A DNA stretch of 64,000 nucleotides, from NCBI GenBank assembly GCA_963930655.1, contig OZ005600.1, forward strand, positions 2,421,501-2,485,500, in the 5' to 3' direction. This DNA comes from Myrica gale (taxonomy: Eukaryota; Streptophyta; Magnoliopsida; Fagales; Myricaceae). The position numbers and the translations under genes were made by a program. The notes under the pieces were generated by a model. That model saw only the letters and a program-made list of their open reading frames with translations. It was not told the DNA's origin and did no database searches. This document shows, piece by piece, positions 59,403 through 64,000 of this stretch (position 1 is the stretch's first letter; each line of letters opens with the position of its first letter).

Positions 59403-60094
59403 ATTGGAATGACCACTACTACCCCTAACATGAATCGTTTTCAGTGAATGGGACACTAATTTAAATTCTACAGTGTACGAGAGGAAGTCATTGATTTTAA
59501 CGTTTAAAATTTGCCTTTATACTTTTTAATGAAGTTAGTGCGTTATTCAAATAGGTCAGGTCCTTTTGATCTCTGTGCAGGTGAAATTAATTTTTGTCAT
59601 TACCTAAACAAAATTGATTAATTTCTCATTTTAGTTATTTTTATATTTAGGAGTCACCCGTTAATTATTACGGATACGTCTCTGACTAGAGGAAATCCCT
59701 CTTTGGACGGAGAAACCGAAACCCATGTTACGTAGAAGAAAACAAAAACCGAAAAAAGAAAAGAAAAGAAAAACAAATAGAAATAAGGCTCGAAACGACG
59801 ACGTAATACCGTCGGTGAGGATTGACGTGGTAACTGACGAGCTTGAAAGAAGAAAAGGACGACAGACAAATTACAATGGGAATCACGCATAATATGAGAT
59901 GCCTGAGAAAAAGTACAGCTGTCGGTTTCTAGAGTCTCGTGCCCATCACTTCGCTGGTCGTAGACGACATGTCATTCGCAGGAATAAATCTCCTTTCTTT
60001 AAAACGGACAAATCCTTATGTTGGCCTGGGCCAACTAGGGCGACCCAGGCCAACTTTTTTTTTAAAAAAAAAGTATACATTAAAATTTTTTTTT
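59403..60094. other. Spacer between mini-elements, no gene
   Basis: A purine-rich patch (AAAAGAAAAGAAAAG) at 59740-59780. The inverted motif GTTGGCCTGGGCCAAC appears near 60018. No gene. Confidence 0.4.
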
Positions 60095-60149
60095 CAAGGG
60101 CGGATCCCGGGCGGCCGCCCAGGTTCGCCCGGGCCTGGATCCGCCCCTG
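60095..60149. mobile_element. Palindromic mini-element, second copy
   Basis: CAAGGGCGGATCC to GGATCCGCCCCTG with the same internal GGCGGCCGCC palindrome as 59349-59402. It lies 0.7 kb away in the same orientation. Confidence 0.6.
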
Positions 60150-61007
60150 ACTACTCTAGAGGGCTAGAATGAGAAATTCTCCAAACGGTGCAATCTAATT
60201 TTTTTAACTTATTGATACTGGAAAAAAAGGGCACCCGGAGCATCTCCTGTGGAGTTGACCGCATACAAAGGCTTGGCAGTAGTCAACAATACCGTAAACT
60301 GTAAAGGGAACAATCCAACATTAGGAAACCCCGCATCATTTCCCGTGTCGAACAAATTTCTTGTTTAGTCGGTTCTTGTTTTCTATTTTTTTAACTAACG
60401 AGACAGATCTATATAAGCTTCTAGAACATCATGATCCCTCATCACTAAGGTAAAGATGATGGAAGAAGTACATTAAATTTTCTCTCTCTCTCGATATTTT
60501 TTATTTTTTATTTTTTATTTATTTTTTGCGGGTATATATATATATATTGTAATTGCGAACAAAGACTTGTTAGAAGTTACCAGAGTCCAGAGGTCTTGGC
60601 TTACACTAGAGTCAGCTTTTAACTCATTATTCATGTGACATGTGGAGTTTAGAGGCTTACAGCAGATTTTAGGGTTTTCCCCCAGTGCAGCCACATTGAA
60701 TGCCACGCGGTTTTGTGAGGCAGAAGAGGTATCGTCATAGCTGACTTTGGCTCGCGCTCGAGTTAATGCTCTTACTGTCACCTTTTGACTCCTTGGCTGC
60801 CTTTTTGCTTATTTTAGGTCAGCGTCTTCCCCCCACCTCTTCTTAGCCTCATTTTCTATTTATGCAGACCAAAGAAACCGTGGCCTTGGACGCTTGTCTT
60901 AGCTTATCCGAGAAAGAAATTAAGAACTTCTGGAAGGGAAGAAGACCTACTAGTTGAGCACCTGAAGAACTATAAGAAGACTTACAAATACAAGGAAACA
61001 AGGTGAA
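60150..61007 (+). promoter_or_regulatory. Upstream region of the MYB gene
   Basis: Intergenic DNA ending in the MYB promoter and 5' UTR. CTATTTATG at about 60856, 150 bp before the ATG, is a plausible TATA box. A (TA)n run lies at about 60534-60547. Other sites cannot be assigned. Confidence 0.35.
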
Positions 61008-62424
61008 ATGGGTAGGCCTCCTTGTTGTGATAAAGAGGGGGTCAAGAAAGGACCATGGACTCCTGAAGAAGACATATTATTAGTCTCCTATATTCAAGAA
61101 CATGGTCCTGGGAATTGGAAGGCTGTTCCTGCAAATACAGGTTTAATTTCTTTCGTTTTATATGTTTTACTTACGTATTTTCGATCGGGATCATGTATTG
61201 TCTTAATTTGGTTTGAGATCATTAAGGAAATGCGCAGAAAATATGCTTTTTTGGCTCTCTTTATTCTTGGCTGATTTAAGGAGTTAATCGTTCATTTGAG
61301 ATGGCCAGATGGGCATCTTGAAGCTTTTGGGTCGGATTACCATAAAAAATGCTCATGTGGTCATACTAAATTCTTCGACTTGGTTTTCAGGGTTGCTTAG
61401 ATGTAGTAAGAGTTGCCGACTTAGATGGACTAATTACCTCAGGCCTGGGATCAAACGAGGTAACTTTACGGACCATGAGGAGAAGATGATAATCCATCTT
61501 CAAGCTCTTTTGGGCAATAGGTAACATCTCTCTATCTCGCCCTCAGTCATGTTTTGCTTCATTGGCGATTTTGTTTTTTCAAAAACTTCGATCTAATCCA
61601 GTAAGGAGATACGGATTGGCTTAAACACAACGTGAAATTTGTGTAGGTTCTGCGAAAGTGTTCTGGATTCTTTAACTAAATCTGTGGCGCATTGATTATT
61701 TTGCAGATGGGCTGCAATAGCTTCATACCTCCCCCAGAGGACAGATAACGACATAAAAAACTATTGGAACACCCATTTGAAGAAGAAGCTCAAAAAGCTT
61801 CAAACGCGCTCCGAAGGCCATTCAAGAGAGGGGTTTTCAGCGTCACAGCCAATGGCGCCCCGAGGTCAGTGGGAGAGAAGGCTCCAAACTGACATCCACA
61901 TGGCCAAGCAAGCTCTTAGTGAGGCCCTTTGCCCGGAGAAACCAACCTACTTGACCGAATTGAAGCCCTCTACTGGGTGCTCTAACACAATACCGGCTCC
62001 ATCAACCTATGCGTCAAGCACCGAGAATATAGCCCGATTACTCAAAGGTTGGGTGAGAAATTCCCCAAAGCCATCTCAAACAAACTCGTTTATAACTCAA
62101 AATTCGTTAAACAACATTAGTGGGACTGACTCTGTGTCCAGTGAGGGAACTCCAACTCCAAGTAAGGCAAATGACAAGGAGCTTATAGCATCCGAGGCGT
62201 TTGACTCTCTGTTCGGTTTCGAGTCCTTCGACACGTCGCATTCCGATACCTCACAATCTATGTCACCTGAGGCAAGCCTTTTTCAAGATGAAAGCAAACC
62301 GGATTCTAATGCCCAGCTGCCGTTGTCATTGCTTGAGCAGTGGTTGTGTGATGAAGGACTAGCTAGTCAAGGGAAAGATTTACTTTGTGATTTCGCATTA
62401 GATGACAACGCTAATCTTTTCTGA
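61008..62424 (+). CDS. MYB30: R2R3-MYB transcription factor, subgroup 1 (MYB30/60/94/96 group), 3 exons
   Basis: Nuclear DNA-binding regulator; subgroup 1 members control cuticular wax, stomatal and pathogen or drought responses. Exons: 61008-61140, 61391-61520 and 61707-62424; phases 1 and 2; 326 residues. R2 starts [21 protein letters not shown]3 runs from [20 protein letters not shown] through [20 protein letters not shown]. The two introns are at the classic R2R3 positions. The C-terminal part carries the subgroup 1 motif around [18 protein letters not shown] and ends with an acidic [10 protein letters not shown] region, a likely activation domain. Domain identity is near certain. Choice of MYB30 over its sisters rests on the nearby RPL34, which adjoins MYB30 in Arabidopsis as I recall. 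Confidence 0.9.
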
Positions 62425-64000
62425 AATGGTTGTTGTTTTGGGGGCTTCCTTTTTTGTTCTGGCCTATTAACTGATTGAATATCACAGTTGTCTTGCAGTG
62501 GTACGTACGTAGTTCGTTACCCCTAATTAGTGCTAGAACAGAAGTGTATATTTCACATTATATTGTGTTAAATGCATGTCTTGAATATCGAAAATTACTA
62601 TGGAGCCTTGTACTTTCCCCAATGAAATGATATGAGTGTAAAATCTTAGTTCGGATCTCAATTAATTACGAGTTTCGGATTAATTTTAGCTTAATTCTGT
62701 TAGGGACAACATCCATTGATATTGATTAAGACGAAGATGTATTTAAAGATCTATATCAGTTTAGTGAGTTACAATAATATGTTCTTTTTAATGAGAATGG
62801 ATCCTTAATTAAGAGTTAGCTTTTATCCTAATGTATTGTCAATTAAAGTATGCTGAGGTAGAGATAGCATTAGTAGGGTTGTACACGACTTAATCAGAAA
62901 AAAGGATTCCTGCTACTTTATCGGTAAATAGCAAATAATCGTGTAAGCTATTCCATGTCATGTATGATCGCACTATGTGTTTATCTTTTGCAGCTTTTGG
63001 ACAGACCAGCTAATTTTGAGATCTATGGAACCCGTAAACAAAAAATGCATATCGGAGGGGTTATTGGATGATTTTTGTACCTCTATAGTTTATATCCCTC
63101 TGATAGCAAAAAAAAATCAATATCTAAACTTTTATCCCAGGTATTCTTGGCAATGATCTCTCTCTCTGATGACTCTCTCATTTACCGATCGTAAGAAAGG
63201 AAGCAGCTGTATAGCCAGAAAATTGCCTTGGAAATGTGCAGATTGGCCTTAAATGCACATGTGAAAGGTCTCCATTCTTTTTTTTTTTTCTCTGAAAGGT
63301 CTCCATTCATTTGTTTCTGCAAGCTGTAGTAGTCTTATTACTTCCAAGCAAGTAATCCAAGCAAGTAATCCACGCTGTAAAGGCATGGGGAAGAATCATA
63401 AGGCCCTCATGAATACCATTACAGAATGGCAACCGAGTTGTTCAAATTTTAAAAAGTCCCCTTTCACCTGCTCTGGTAGTGAAGAGTCTATTGAATACCC
63501 TCTGCTTGTATCACAAGTTAATGGCCTAAAGGTTAGGTCTAAAAGCAAAATAGGCTCTACCAAAGAGATAAGAATTAGGTCAACATTCCACTTTGAAAGG
63601 AGCCAGCTTCCTCATAGACATGACGTCACACATGTGACACATCGATCCCTCCGTGCACTTAGATGGTGAAGAGAGAAAAGCGATGGGTGCGACCGTGCGA
63701 AGCTGTCCTGGCTCAGAGGTGCATAAAAGCTCAGTTTCCATTCACTGGGAGAACGATCTAAGGATCGCATTCTTTATTTTGCCCTGGTTTTATTAGTACT
63801 CCTTCAGTGTCCCTGTAGCAGTACAACAAAGAATAGCTAGCGAGTGGGTCGACGTTACTGGGAAATCTTTCGGATACGACCCATTTGATTGATTTCTGCA
63901 GGATGTTCCCGCAAGGCCTCGGGCAAAGGTGACTAAACTCAAGAGACAGGATCATGTGGCCCGGACATGGTTATGTAAGCGCATTTCATATATGCAGCAT
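62425..64000. other. 3' flank of the MYB gene, no further gene seen
   Basis: The MYB 3' UTR probably ends near 62640 (AATGAAATGA). A short frame at 63385-63669 has no recognisable domain, and no gene is supported to the window end. Confidence 0.4.

Overview
The window is nuclear DNA from a eudicot plant, probably a woody species with a medium to large genome. GT-AG introns, single-exon F-box genes, a chloroplast DEG protease, an R2R3-MYB gene and many small plant-type transposons (TRIM, MITE, solo LTR) point to this. About seven intact genes lie in 64 kb; most of the rest is AT-rich, transposon-derived DNA.

Left part (1-16 kb): the 3' end of an unrecognised zinc-finger-like gene; a mitochondrial SUV3-type RNA helicase (DExH18-like, minus strand); a broken F-box gene; and an intact 13-exon DEG8 thylakoid protease gene (exon model worked out by eye, 459 codons plus stop).

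Middle (16-36 kb): a cluster holding an intact F-box/FBA gene and a class III (S-RNase-like) T2 ribonuclease gene, 3.2 kb apart on the same strand. Around them are traces of further copies. Both flanks of a second RNase gene survive without its body (16.37-17.42 kb), and an inverted copy of the F-box 5' region stops at the coding start (27.1-27.8 kb). A block carrying the F-box tail and DEG8 is duplicated at 29.8-35.9 kb. That second DEG8 is a pseudogene: frameshift, stops, and the exon before the catalytic serine is missing. An RNase beside an F-box gene in a duplication-rich region is the layout of S-RNase self-incompatibility loci. It is the most interesting candidate system here, but function cannot be shown from sequence alone, and the RNase has lost one conserved active-site histidine.

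Right part (36-64 kb): a tRNA-Leu(CAG), a MULE transposase N-terminal remnant, a 0.3-kb tandem duplication, RPL34, a DUF1666 protein gene with a TRIM retroelement in an intron, a long gene-poor stretch with fold-back MITEs, a captured fragment of a PMI1-like gene, and an R2R3-MYB of subgroup 1, probably MYB30.

From memory of Arabidopsis, DEG8 and DExH18 are neighbours on chromosome 5 with a DUF1666 gene nearby, RPL34 adjoins MYB30 on chromosome 3, and DUF1666 adjoins RPL34 on chromosome 1. This window would therefore keep in one piece a gene order that is split in Arabidopsis.
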